This document shows positions 25,584-37,783 of a DNA stretch of 64,000 bases, in pieces. The number at the start of each line of letters is the position of its first letter. Position 1 is the first letter of the stretch. A program made the translations under genes and the position numbers. Origin of the DNA: JAFDVN01 sp964472275 (GTDB lineage: Bacteria; Acidobacteriota; Holophagae; Holophagales; Holophagaceae). The DNA lies in assembly GCA_964472275.1 (NCBI GenBank), contig CAYYJN010000001.1, positions 28,882 through 92,881 on the forward strand. Direction: 5' to 3'. Under the pieces are notes generated by a model. That model searched no databases. It had not been told where the DNA came from and worked only from the letters and a program-made list of their open reading frames with translations.

Positions 25584-26477
25584 ATGCGTCTCGTGCGGAG
25601 CGTCGCGGACCTCCGCGCCCTCCTGAAGCCCCTCTGGAACGAGGGCAAGCGGATCGGTTTCGTCCCCACCATGGGCTACTTGCACGAAGGGCACGCCGCC
25701 CTAGTGCGGCAAGGCGCCTCCCGCTGCGATGTGACGGTGGTTTCGATCTTCGTGAACCCCACTCAGTTCGCCCCTAACGAGGATTTCGCCAAATACCCCC
25801 GCGACCTAGAGCGGGACCAGGCCCTGTGCCTGGAGGCTGGAGCCGATGTGCTCTTCCTGCCGGAAGTCTCGGAAATGTACCCCACGGGCTTCCAGACCCA
25901 TGTGGAGCCGGGCCGTCTGGCGGAGCCGCTCTGCGGCGCCTTCCGCCCGGGCCACTTCCGGGGCGTGGCGACGGTGGTGGCCAAGCTCTTCGCCATGGTC
26001 CAGCCTGATCTGGCCTTTTTCGGTCAGAAGGATTTCCAGCAGACCGTCGTGGTGCGGCGAATGGTACGGGACTTGAATCTCCCCGTGGATGTGGTGGTCA
26101 TCCCCACCATCCGCGAGGAGGACGGTCTCGCCATGAGCAGCCGCAACAGCTACTTGGCTCCTGACGAGCGGGAACGCGCCCGCTGCCTCAGCCAGGGGCT
26201 TTTCGCCGCGGAGGAGGCATTCCGCCACGGCGAGCGCCAACCGGGCCGGATCCTCTCACGGGCCAGGGAGGCCATGGCGGGCGCGGACCGACTGCAATAC
26301 CTTGAGCTGGTGGACGCCCAGACCCTGGAGCCAATCCAAGGTCCGGTGGACCGCACGGCGGCGCTGTGCGTGGCGGCCTATGTGGGCGCCACCCGCCTCA
26401 TTGACAATGTGGTGCTGGCCCCTTCCGCAAGCGAGGCGGGCCTGAATGTGAGCCTCAGCCCCAACCACGGCGACTGA
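25584..26477 (+). CDS. panC: Pantothenate synthetase
   Basis: ATP-dependent ligation of pantoate and beta-alanine, through a pantoyl-adenylate. The 297-residue protein shows the nucleotidyltransferase motif VPTMGYLHEGHAALV (HEGH as HIGH-type), IFVNPTQF, the FGQKDFQQ segment and AMSSRNSYL (KMSKS-like). The start could also be a TTG six bases earlier, which has better spacing to GAGG. It follows panB closely and precedes two small secreted-protein genes before panD. Confidence 0.95.
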   Translation: MRLVRSVADLRALLKPLWNEGKRIGFVPTMGYLHEGHAALVRQGASRCDVTVVSIFVNPTQFAPNEDFAKYPRDLERDQALCLEAGADVLFLPEVSEMYPTGFQTHVEPGRLAEPLCGAFRPGHFRGVATVVAKLFAMVQPDLAFFGQKDFQQTVVVRRMVRDLNLPVDVVVIPTIREEDGLAMSSRNSYLAPDERERARCLSQGLFAAEEAFRHGERQPGRILSRAREAMAGADRLQYLELVDAQTLEPIQGPVDRTAALCVAAYVGATRLIDNVVLAPSASEAGLNVSLSPNHGD

Positions 26478-26493
26478 CTTCCCTGGAGGTCCC

Positions 26494-26865
26494 ATGCTCC
26501 CCATCCTGCTTTCCGCCGCCTTGACGCTCTTCCCGGCGCCCCAGGGCCATGGCAACGGTCACGGCCACGGCAACCCTCACCAGAACGGCGATTTCGTGCC
26601 TCCGGGTCTCGCCAAGAAGGGCGGCTTGCCGCCGGGCCTCGCCAAGAAGTTCGGGCGTCGCGTGCCTGAGCATCCCTATGTGGCGATTGATCCCCGCTAC
26701 CGCGACCGCGCCTGGTTCCTCATTGATGGCCAGTGGGAGCTCCGCAAGGGCTTCACGGCCAGCGTCCAGGCCGAAGTCGGCGACGCGCTCCGCCTGCCCA
26801 TCGCGCCACCACCCGTGCCCTTGCCCCATGTGGGCGTGGATCTGCATGTGGTGCTTTTCAACTAG
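26494..26865 (+). CDS. Small secreted protein, His/Gly-rich, of unknown function (copy 1)
   Basis: Unrecognised 123-residue protein. It has a hydrophobic N-terminus ending near Pro/Ala (MLPILLSAALTLFPAPQ), consistent with a signal peptide, a His/Gly/Asn-rich stretch (GHGNGHGHGNPHQN) and a repeated PPGLAKK motif. The C-terminal domain of about 60 residues contains AWFLIDGQWELR and ends PPPVPLPHVGVDLHVVLFN. That C-terminal domain is shared with the next gene. SD GGAGG is present upstream. It lies 16 bases after panC, within the pan gene run. The His-rich part could bind metal; this is inference. Confidence 0.7.
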   Translation: MLPILLSAALTLFPAPQGHGNGHGHGNPHQNGDFVPPGLAKKGGLPPGLAKKFGRRVPEHPYVAIDPRYRDRAWFLIDGQWELRKGFTASVQAEVGDALRLPIAPPPVPLPHVGVDLHVVLFN

Positions 26866-26874
26866 GAGATCGTC

Positions 26875-27351
26875 ATGGTCAATCCGCTGATCCTGCTCCT
26901 CGCCCCTTCGGCCCTCCCCGCGACGCTTCCCGAACCGCCCGCCCTCGTCCGCCTCGACGACGATGACGACCACGGCAAGCGCGGCGACAAGGCCTGGAAG
27001 CACGAACGGAAAGAGCGTGAAAAGGAGTGGCGCCATTGGGCCAAGCACCACGACGAGGACGAGCAGGGCGAGGATCGCGACTGGGACTTCGACCATCCCC
27101 GCCACGAGCACCGCTGCCCGCCCTGGATGGACCCCTGGTGGGGCGCACGGCAGGGTCCGCGCTATGTGGCCGTGGTCCCCAATGACCCGTCGCGCTGCTA
27201 TGTGCTCCTCGATGGCCGCTGGATCCTGCGCCGGGTGCGCGATGTGGGCTTCCAGGCGGACCTGGACGATGTGATGCGCTTCCCCGCCGCGCCGCCGCCG
27301 GTGCCGCTGCCCCGCGTGGGGCTGAACCTCCACATCGTGCTCTTCAACTGA
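26875..27351 (+). CDS. Small secreted protein of unknown function, charged central region (copy 2)
   Basis: Unrecognised 158-residue paralogue of the preceding gene. A hydrophobic N-terminus (NPLILLLAPSALPATLP) is followed by an Asp/His/Lys/Glu/Trp-rich region (residues about 28-85). The shared domain contains CYVLLDGRWILRR and the same ending, APPPVPLPRVGLNLHIVLFN. TAGGAGATC lies before the ATG. The common C-terminal domain and 9-base spacing point to tandem duplication with a diverged middle. It sits directly before panD. No family was recognised. Confidence 0.7.
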   Translation: MVNPLILLLAPSALPATLPEPPALVRLDDDDDHGKRGDKAWKHERKEREKEWRHWAKHHDEDEQGEDRDWDFDHPRHEHRCPPWMDPWWGARQGPRYVAVVPNDPSRCYVLLDGRWILRRVRDVGFQADLDDVMRFPAAPPPVPLPRVGLNLHIVLFN

Positions 27352-27421
27352 GACCGCCCACCTGCGGTATTCTTGACCGTTGGCCGGGACTCCGACCTGG
27401 AGCCTGGACCGGAGGTGCCAG

Positions 27422-27823
27422 ATGATGCGCCATTTCCTGCTTGGCAAGATCCACCGGGCCGTCGTCACCCGGGCGGATGTGGACTATGTGGGCTCCATCA
27501 CGATTGATCCCCTCCTCATCGAGGCCGCGGGCTTCCTCGAAAACGAGAAAGTGGACATCTACGATGTGACCAACGGCGCCCGCATCTCCACCTATGTGAT
27601 CCCGGGCACGCCGGGCTCGGGCGAGATCGGCATCAACGGCGCCGCCGCGCACCTGGTCACCAAGGGCGACCTCGTCATCATCGCCAACTACGGCTGGATG
27701 ACCACCGAGGAGGCCGAGACGGTCCACCCCAAGGTCGTCTTTGTGGATGAGCGGAACCGCGTCACCGAACGGCGCATCCAAGAACGGACGCCGCTGTGCG
27801 AGGACGCCTTCGGCAAGGCGTGA
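27422..27823 (+). CDS. panD: Aspartate 1-decarboxylase proenzyme
   Basis: Makes beta-alanine for pantothenate from aspartate. The 133-residue proenzyme should self-cleave at Gly-Ser in VDYVGSITID (Gly23-Ser24 counting from MMRHFLLGK; E. coli cleaves at Gly24-Ser25) to form the pyruvoyl group. Other conserved parts are HRAVVTRADVDY, the IYDVTNGARISTYVI strand with the catalytic Tyr, and the GAAAHLVTKGDLVIIANYG segment. GGAGG lies 6 bases before the ATG. The two small secreted-protein genes lie between it and panC. Confidence 0.95.
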   Translation: MMRHFLLGKIHRAVVTRADVDYVGSITIDPLLIEAAGFLENEKVDIYDVTNGARISTYVIPGTPGSGEIGINGAAAHLVTKGDLVIIANYGWMTTEEAETVHPKVVFVDERNRVTERRIQERTPLCEDAFGKA

Positions 27824-27860
27824 CACGAACGCTCGTCAAGCCTGACAGAATGCTTCAGTG

Positions 27861-27890
27861 GTCTCCCCGGCCTGGCATGGCCCGGGAGAC
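27861..27890 (+). promoter_or_regulatory. Hairpin in the 5' leader of the RNase G gene
   Basis: GTCTCCC and GGCC arms pair with GGCC and GGGAGAC around a 6-base loop, with one internal mismatch. It lies 54 bases before the rng start and has no T tract, so it is more likely leader structure (RNase E/G genes are often autoregulated through the leader) than a terminator. Confidence 0.35.
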
Positions 27891-27943
27891 GAGGGGATGC
27901 GGCCGACGCGCCGCCTCCGCCAGGGTTCGACGAGAGGTAAGCC

Positions 27944-29497
27944 ATGGATGTCCGCAAGTCGTTGGTGGTCAACGCGACCCCGCTTGAAACCCGCATCGCG
28001 CTCCTTGAGAACGGACAGCTCTGCGAACTGTTCATCGAGCGCACCCGCAGCAAGAGCCAAGTCGGCGATGTCTACAAGGGCCGCGTCGCCAAGATCCTGC
28101 CCGGCATGCAAAGCGCCTTCGTCGCCATCGGCGGACCGAAGGACGGCTTCCTCTACCTGGACGACCCGGTGAGCCAGCGCCTCGCCGCGGCCGGACTGGG
28201 GCCGGATGACGCGGCGGAAAGCGCTGAGAGCGCCGACAGCGGGGAAGGCGACGAGGTCGAGGATCTCCCGCCGCCGCCCGCGCCCCTGCCCAAGGTGCGC
28301 GAAGGGGACGAGGTGCTGGTGCAGGTGGTGAAGGACCCCATCGGCACCAAGGGGCCGCGGCTCTCGCGCCACTTGAGCTTCCCGGGCCGCTTCCTCGTCT
28401 TCATGCCGGGCATTGACCACATTGGCATCAGCCGCAAGATCACGGACCCCGAAGAGCGCGAGCGCCTGCGCGCCCTCATCAAGTCCCACTCGCTGCCCGG
28501 CGAGGGCTTCATCGTCCGCACGGCCGCCATCGGCGAGAAGGACGAGGATCTCCTTGGCGATGTGGCCCTGCTGCGCCAGATGTGGGCCGAAGTGCAGGCC
28601 ACCGCCGCGAAGACGCCCGTGCAGGCCCTCGTGTGGCAGGACTTGCGCCTGCTGCAGAAGGTGATGCGCGACATCTTCCGCGAAGAGGTCGCCAGCTTCT
28701 GGGTGGACGACCCCGCCGTGCACGCGGAAGTCGTCGCCTTCATCGAGAAGCTCCACCCCGATTGGGTGGATCGCGTCCGCCACTTCACTTCGGACATTCC
28801 GATCTTCGACGCCTTCGGCATCGAGGCGGAGATCGAGGCCGCGCGGCACCCGAAGGTCTTCCTCAAGCACGGCGGCTCCATCGTCCTCAACCAGACCGAG
28901 GCGCTGGTGAGCGTGGATGTGAACACCGGCAAATTCGTCGGCAAGAAGGATCTCGAAGAGACCGTCTACCACGCGAACCTGGAGGCGATCCCCGAGATCA
29001 TCCGCCAGCTGCGCCTGCGGAACCTGGGCGGCATCGTCGTCGTGGACTTCATTGACATGCTCGTGCCCGAGCACCGCGAGGCCGTGCTCTCGAAGCTCCA
29101 AGAAGAATTGAAGCGCGACCGCAACCACGCCCGCGCCACGGGCATCTCCGAATTCGGACTCGTGGAGATGACCCGCAAGCGCACCGGACCGAGCCTGGAA
29201 CGCATGCTCACCCAAGCCTGCCCCGCCTGCGGCGGCGCGGGCCGCATTCCGAGCCCGGAGACCGTCCTGCTGCGGGTCTACCGGGAAGTGGTGCGGCTCG
29301 GAACGAAGCTCGAAGGCGCCACCGTGGCGCTGCGAACGCACCCGGACGATCTCGACGCGCTCCAGACGGAAGCCAGGGGCGGCATCGCGGACCTCGCGAG
29401 CCTCCTCGGCGCGAACCTCGCGTGGATCCCGGATCCGGCCCAAGCTCGGCACGCCGTGAAGCTCGAAGTGACCGAAGCCAAAACGGCCGCCCGTTAG
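27944..29497 (+). CDS. rng: Ribonuclease G (RNase E/G family)
   Basis: Endoribonuclease for rRNA 5' maturation and mRNA decay. The 517-residue protein has an N-terminal S1 domain (VYKGRVAKILPGMQSAFVAI) split by an acidic/Pro-rich insert around residues 85-110, a 5'-sensor region, and the DNase-I-like catalytic part with VSVDVNTGKF and VVVDFIDM (metal-binding Asp residues). The zinc-link CPACGG (CxxC) follows. It lacks the long C-terminal degradosome scaffold of RNase E. GAGAGG lies upstream of the ATG. It converges with the HAD gene, whose stop is one base away. Confidence 0.94.
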   Translation: MDVRKSLVVNATPLETRIALLENGQLCELFIERTRSKSQVGDVYKGRVAKILPGMQSAFVAIGGPKDGFLYLDDPVSQRLAAAGLGPDDAAESAESADSGEGDEVEDLPPPPAPLPKVREGDEVLVQVVKDPIGTKGPRLSRHLSFPGRFLVFMPGIDHIGISRKITDPEERERLRALIKSHSLPGEGFIVRTAAIGEKDEDLLGDVALLRQMWAEVQATAAKTPVQALVWQDLRLLQKVMRDIFREEVASFWVDDPAVHAEVVAFIEKLHPDWVDRVRHFTSDIPIFDAFGIEAEIEAARHPKVFLKHGGSIVLNQTEALVSVDVNTGKFVGKKDLEETVYHANLEAIPEIIRQLRLRNLGGIVVVDFIDMLVPEHREAVLSKLQEELKRDRNHARATGISEFGLVEMTRKRTGPSLERMLTQACPACGGAGRIPSPETVLLRVYREVVRLGTKLEGATVALRTHPDDLDALQTEARGGIADLASLLGANLAWIPDPAQARHAVKLEVTEAKTAAR

Positions 29498-29498
29498 A

Positions 29499-30179
29499 TC
29501 ACCCCAGACAGGTGCTGCAGCGATAGCCCGCTTGGAGGCGCTCAATGACTTCCGGCACCTGGCGCAGGTCGCCCAGCTCCACCAGCTCCGCGTCGGGATC
29601 GTGGTCCGGGCGCGCCTTGCCCGCACGGTTGATCCAGATGGCCGTCCAGCCCGCGGCCAGCGCGCCTTCGATGTCGTCGCTCCAGCTATCGCCCACCATG
29701 GCGAGGTTGCCGGGGAAGAGGCCCAGCTTCTTCGCCAGCGCGTCGAACGCGCCTTCCTCCGGCTTCGCCGCGCCCAACTCCGCGCTGAGGCCGCGCACGC
29801 GGATGGCTTCAGAAATTCCGAGGCGCTCCAGCAAGCCGAGATCGAAGCTCTGGGTGTTGGAGAGGAGGGCGAGCCGCGCGTGGGCGCGCGTCGCCACAAG
29901 CGCTTCTTCGGCTTCGGGAAAGAGTTGGGCCTCGGCCTCGGCGGCTTCGAAGGCCGCGCCGATCTGGGCTTCCTGAGCCTCATCCAAGGCGAGCCGCTCG
30001 CGCCACGCCGTGAAGCACGCCGCGCGATCCAGGTAGACCCGCGTCATCGCATCCCGCTGGAACGCCGCGAAGGCCTCGATCTGATCCGCCCTCAGCGCCG
30101 CCTTCGCCCGCTGGAAGGGGCTGCCCCCGGGGCTGAACGCGAGCGTGTTCCAGAGGTCGAAGACGACGGCGCGGATCAC
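29499..30179 (-). CDS. HAD-superfamily hydrolase
   Basis: Haloacid-dehalogenase-fold protein of 226 residues. Motif I is VVFDLWNTL: the nucleophile Asp is present but the +2 residue is Trp, not the Asp general acid/base typical of phosphatases. Motif II is ALLSNTQ, motif III is the Lys in GAAKPEEGAF, and motif IV is MVGDSWSDDIEGA. A helical cap lies between motifs I and II. The DLW variant occurs in many class-I HAD proteins, so substrate and chemistry are not assigned. Its start overlaps the stop of the lipoprotein gene by 4 bases. The C-terminus ends in a CSTC motif. Confidence 0.88.
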   Translation of the reverse strand: MIRAVVFDLWNTLAFSPGGSPFQRAKAALRADQIEAFAAFQRDAMTRVYLDRAACFTAWRERLALDEAQEAQIGAAFEAAEAEAQLFPEAEEALVATRAHARLALLSNTQSFDLGLLERLGISEAIRVRGLSAELGAAKPEEGAFDALAKKLGLFPGNLAMVGDSWSDDIEGALAAGWTAIWINRAGKARPDHDPDAELVELGDLRQVPEVIERLQAGYRCSTCLG

Positions 30180-30676
30180 CTGCCCGTGCCCTTGCTCGTG
30201 CGGAAGGGCAGCGCCACATCGAAGCCGAGCACATCCACATGGGCCGTGCCATCCAGGGACCAGGTGGCCGCCTGATGCTCCAGCGCCGCGGCCTTGATGG
30301 GACCCCAGGCGTCCTTGATCTGCGCGTAGGAAAGCCCGACCTGGGCATGCAGCGTGCTGCGGCCCTTCGCGGCGATAGCCATGCCTTCCGGGAAAGCGAC
30401 CACGCCGAGCCCGTGGCTGCCGCCGCCGGTGGCGAGATTCAGATTCCCGCCCACCGCGCGGGTGCGGAAGCCCTGGGAGCTGTCGTTCTGGACGCCCAGA
30501 TCCATGTCCAGCACGAGGCGGCTCTGATCCAGCGGAAAGGCGAGCTCGACGCGCGGGCTCACCTTGTCCAGGCTGAACTTCAGCTGCTGCGCCGCGGCCC
30601 GCAGCGCCGCCGTGGGATCGAAGGCCGCGCAGCCCGTGAGCAGCAACAGGGACGCGGGGACGAGAAGGCGCTTCAT
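30176..30676 (-). CDS. LEA14/WHy-domain-like lipoprotein
   Basis: Predicted lipoprotein of 166 residues with signal sequence and lipobox LLTGC (Cys16). The remainder looks like an LEA type 2/WHy beta-sandwich: alternating hydrophobic strands in two halves, such as VELAFPLDQSRLVLDMDLGVQND and the later GTAHVDVLGFDVALPF. Such proteins are linked to desiccation or envelope stress in other bacteria; the role here is not known. It starts close to the queD stop and is coupled to the HAD gene. Confidence 0.72.
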   Translation of the reverse strand: MKRLLVPASLLLLTGCAAFDPTAALRAAAQQLKFSLDKVSPRVELAFPLDQSRLVLDMDLGVQNDSSQGFRTRAVGGNLNLATGGGSHGLGVVAFPEGMAIAAKGRSTLHAQVGLSYAQIKDAWGPIKAAALEHQAATWSLDGTAHVDVLGFDVALPFRTSKGTGR

Positions 30677-30677
30677 G

Positions 30678-31025
30678 TCAGGCTCCCCGGTAGATGACGC
30701 AATTGTCCGTGGTCTCGAAGACCTCGATCTGGCACAGCGCGGGCAACGCGGGCTTCAACTGCTCCCAGATCCAGATGGAGATGTTCTCCGCCGTCGAAAG
30801 CGGGATCAGGTCGTTGAGGAAGCGGTGGTCCAGCTTGGCGATGACCTTCTCGTTCACGACCTTCGACAGGTCGTCGAAATCAATGATCATCCCCGTCTCC
30901 GCCTCCGGCGCGCCCTCGATGGACACGAACAGCTTGTAGCTGTGCCCGTGCAAGTTCCGGCACTTCCCCGGATGGTTGTAGATGAAGTGGGCGGATTCGA
31001 ACCAGTATTCTTTGCGAAGGATCAT
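30678..31025 (-). CDS. queD: 6-carboxy-tetrahydropterin synthase (QueD/PTPS family)
   Basis: Converts dihydroneopterin triphosphate to 6-carboxy-5,6,7,8-tetrahydropterin on the route to queuosine. The 115-residue protein has zinc ligands in SAHFIYNHPGKCRNLHGHSY (His and HGH), the catalytic Cys in GKCRNLHGH, and IDFDDLSKVV, LDHRFLN and VFETTDNCVIY. The short length and cysteine placement favour QueD over eukaryotic-type PTPS. GTP cyclohydrolase I, which supplies its substrate, is at 53 kb; queC and queE are not in the window. It is divergent from pnp. Confidence 0.88.
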   Translation of the reverse strand: MILRKEYWFESAHFIYNHPGKCRNLHGHSYKLFVSIEGAPEAETGMIIDFDDLSKVVNEKVIAKLDHRFLNDLIPLSTAENISIWIWEQLKPALPALCQIEVFETTDNCVIYRGA

Positions 31026-31090
31026 CGGCGTCACAGTAGGAAGACCCCGCAAGAGCAGGGCTTTCAGTTTAACGGGCCAGCGCCCCGGCC

Positions 31091-31099
31091 TGTTATGAT
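31091..31099 (+). promoter_or_regulatory. Candidate extended -10 promoter for pnp
   Basis: TGTTATGAT reads as TG-N-TATGAT, an extended -10 box with 5/6 match. It predicts a leader of about 150 bases before the pnp start. A TTTAAC about 20 bases upstream is a poor -35, which extended -10 promoters can tolerate. Confidence 0.4.
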
Positions 31100-31210
31100 T
31101 GATGTGACCGGCTTTTCCCCCTCGTCGGCGGCGACCTCTGCAGGAAGCCCACTTCGCCTCTTCCAATCCTTCGGCGACGGGTTTCATGGAGGGATCGCTT
31201 GGGGGCCCCA

Positions 31211-31247
31211 GGGGCGGGCGTGCCCCAGAAGTCCGGGCCATTGGCCC
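31211..31247 (+). promoter_or_regulatory. Paired hairpins just upstream of pnp
   Basis: Two short GC-rich hairpins (GGGGC/GCCCC, then GGGC/GCCC) lie within 50 bases of the pnp start. PNPase is autoregulated through leader hairpins in enterobacteria; whether that applies here is inference. Confidence 0.3.
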
Positions 31248-31256
31248 AGGAGACCC

Positions 31257-33371
31257 ATGAACGCTCTCACTTTCACCCCCACCACCGTCAGCCTCGACCT
31301 GGGCGGCGCGCCCATCTCCTTGGAGACCGGCCGCATCGCCAAGCAGGCCCACGGCGCCGTCATCGCCCGCCAGGGCGGCACCATGGTGCTCGTGGCCGCG
31401 TGCCACGCCGCCCCGCGCGAAGGCATCGATTTCTTCCCCCTCACCGTGGACTACCGGGAAAGCGTCTTCGCGGCCGGCAAGATCCCTGGCGGCTGGTTCA
31501 AACGCGAAGGCCGCCCCACGCTGAAAGAGACGCTCACCTCGCGCCTCATTGACCGCCCCTTGCGCCCGCTCTTCGAGGAGGGCTACAACGACGACACGAT
31601 GATCACCGCGCAGGTCATCAGCTACGACGGCGAGCACGCCCCTGAGATCCTCGCCATGGTGGCGGCTTCCGCGGCGCTCACCATCAGCGAGATCCCCTTC
31701 CCCAACCCCGTCGGCGGCGTCCGCGTCGGCCGCGTGAACGGCGCCTTCGTCGTGAACCCCACCACCGCCCAGCGCGTGGAAAGCGATCTGGACCTGCTCG
31801 TCGCCGGCACCTCGGACGCGCTCGTGATGGTGGAGTGCGGCGCGAAGGAAGTGAACGAAGCCGACATGGTGAAGGCCCTCGCCTTCGGCCACGATCAAGT
31901 CAAGAAGCTCGTGAAGCTCCAGGAGGATCTGCGCGCCAAAGTCGGCAAGGCTAAGCTCGTGCCCGTGAAGGCGGAGCGCGACCAGGCGATCTACGACGCC
32001 ATCGCCGCCAAGTACGCCGAGAAGCTCATGGCCGCGCTGACCATGAAGGTGAAGATCGAGAGCTACAAGACTCTCGACCTCCTCAAGAAGGAAGTGGTCG
32101 CCGATCTCACCGCCGAGAAGCCCGAGCTCAAGGGCGAGGTGAAGGCCTGCTTCGACCTCCTCAAGGAAACGCTCTTCCGCAACGCCATCCTCAAGCAGGG
32201 CGCCCGCCTGGACGGCCGCAAGTTCGACCAGATCCGCCCCCTCAACATCGAGGTCGGCTTCCTGCCCGGCGCGCACGGTTCCGCGCTCTTCACCCGCGGC
32301 GAGACTCAGGCCATGGTGACCACCACCCTCGGCACGCTGGACGACATCCAGATCATTGACGGGCTGGAGGAGGAGTACAAAAAGAAGTTCTACCTCCACT
32401 ACAACTTCCCCGGCTACTCCGTGGGCGAGTGCAAGCCGAACCGCGGCCCCGGCCGCCGCGAGATGGGTCATGGCATGCTCGCCGAGCGCGCGATCGCCGC
32501 CGTCATGCCTTCGGATGAAGAGAACCCCTACACGGTGCGCGTCGTCTCCGACATCACCGAGAGCAACGGCTCCTCGTCCATGGCGACGATCTGCGGCGGC
32601 ACGCTGTCGCTGATGGACGCGGGCATCAAGCTCAAGGCCCCCGTGGCTGGCGTGGCCATGGGCCTCGTGTCCGATGGCGAGAAGTTCGTCGTCCTCTCCG
32701 ACATCGCCGGCCAGGAAGACCACTATGGCGACATGGACTTCAAGGTCGCCGGCACCGTGAACGGCATCACCGCCCTCCAGATGGACATCAAGATCGGCGG
32801 CATCACCACCGACATCCTCACCAAGGCGCTGGACCAGGCCAAGGCCGGCCGCCTGCACCTGCTGGAGCAGATGGGCCAGACCCTCGCCGCGCCGCGCGCC
32901 GAGTTCGCCGGCAACGCGCCGCAGATGCACAGCCTGCAGCTCCCCAAAGAGAAGATCCGCGATGTCATCGGCAAGGGCGGCGCGACCATCCGCGGCATCA
33001 TTGACGCCTCGGGCTGCTCCGTGAACATTGACGACAACGGCCTCTGCCAGGTCGCAGGCCCCACCAAGGAGAAGCTCGCCATCGCCCTCAAGATGATCGG
33101 CGACCTCATCCAGACCGCCGAAGTTGGCAAGACCTACATGGGCAAGGTGGCCAAGGTCGTCGAATTCGGCGCCTTCGTGACCATCCTCCCCGGCCTCGAC
33201 GGCCTGCTCCATGTCTCCGAGATGGCGCCCCACCGCGTCAAGAGCCCCAGCGACGAAGTCAGCGAAGGCCAGGAGATCATGGTCAAGGTCATCGGCGTGG
33301 ATGAGAAGAACGGCAAGATCAAGCTGAGCCGCAAAGCCCTGCTGGTCGAAGCCGCCCCATCCGGCGAATAA
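31257..33371 (+). CDS. pnp: Polyribonucleotide nucleotidyltransferase (PNPase)
   Basis: Phosphorolytic 3'-5' exoribonuclease, a trimer in the degradosome. The 704-residue protein has two RNase PH domains. The second is catalytic: GHGMLAERAIAAVMPSDEENPY and the aspartate-rich DILTKALDQAKAGR. They are followed by a KH domain (IRDVIGKGGATIRGII) and a C-terminal S1 domain (GKVAKVVEFGAFVTILPG). The ATG is preceded by CAGGAGACCC. rpsO, often upstream of pnp, is absent. A strong terminator follows the stop. Confidence 0.97.
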   Translation: MNALTFTPTTVSLDLGGAPISLETGRIAKQAHGAVIARQGGTMVLVAACHAAPREGIDFFPLTVDYRESVFAAGKIPGGWFKREGRPTLKETLTSRLIDRPLRPLFEEGYNDDTMITAQVISYDGEHAPEILAMVAASAALTISEIPFPNPVGGVRVGRVNGAFVVNPTTAQRVESDLDLLVAGTSDALVMVECGAKEVNEADMVKALAFGHDQVKKLVKLQEDLRAKVGKAKLVPVKAERDQAIYDAIAAKYAEKLMAALTMKVKIESYKTLDLLKKEVVADLTAEKPELKGEVKACFDLLKETLFRNAILKQGARLDGRKFDQIRPLNIEVGFLPGAHGSALFTRGETQAMVTTTLGTLDDIQIIDGLEEEYKKKFYLHYNFPGYSVGECKPNRGPGRREMGHGMLAERAIAAVMPSDEENPYTVRVVSDITESNGSSSMATICGGTLSLMDAGIKLKAPVAGVAMGLVSDGEKFVVLSDIAGQEDHYGDMDFKVAGTVNGITALQMDIKIGGITTDILTKALDQAKAGRLHLLEQMGQTLAAPRAEFAGNAPQMHSLQLPKEKIRDVIGKGGATIRGIIDASGCSVNIDDNGLCQVAGPTKEKLAIALKMIGDLIQTAEVGKTYMGKVAKVVEFGAFVTILPGLDGLLHVSEMAPHRVKSPSDEVSEGQEIMVKVIGVDEKNGKIKLSRKALLVEAAPSGE

Positions 33372-33400
33372 TCGTCGGCAGACCGCCCTTGATCCCATGA

Positions 33401-33434
33401 GAGAAGCGCCGCCAGATGGCGGCGCTTCTCTTTT
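33401..33434 (+). terminator. Rho-independent terminator of pnp
   Basis: A perfect 13-bp stem (GAGAAGCGCCGCC and its complement) with AGAT loop, followed by TTTTCC. It is the strongest hairpin in this gap. Confidence 0.9.
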
Positions 33435-33449
33435 CCATCCGATCGCGAC

Positions 33450-33478
33450 AAAAAGGCCCGCTCGCGCGGGCCCTTTTG
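33450..33478 (-). terminator. Rho-independent terminator after rpoC
   Basis: In the minus direction GGCCCGC, GCGA tetraloop, GCGGGCC, then TTTTT. A nearby A tract on the other side (CAAAAGGG) means it may also act for pnp read-through. Confidence 0.88.
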
Positions 33479-33494
33479 TTTAGGTCTGGAAGCC

Positions 33495-37721
<4,227 letters not shown>

Positions 37722-37783
37722 GGTGCCTCGCTTCTCAATCAGGTTCATTCGCTGCGTCTATCGCTTCAGGAGTCGGGCCGCGC

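Noticed and set aside
20892..25694. Open frame of 1600 codons on the minus strand across the TPR protein and panB
   Set aside because: It is antisense to two well-supported genes, is rich in Arg/Gly/Ala/His typical of GC-rich shadow frames, and has no recognisable domain.
30678..33398. Minus-strand 906-codon frame spanning pnp and continuing into queD
   Set aside because: Only the last 115 codons (queD) are real. The rest is antisense to pnp and has no ribosome site or domain.
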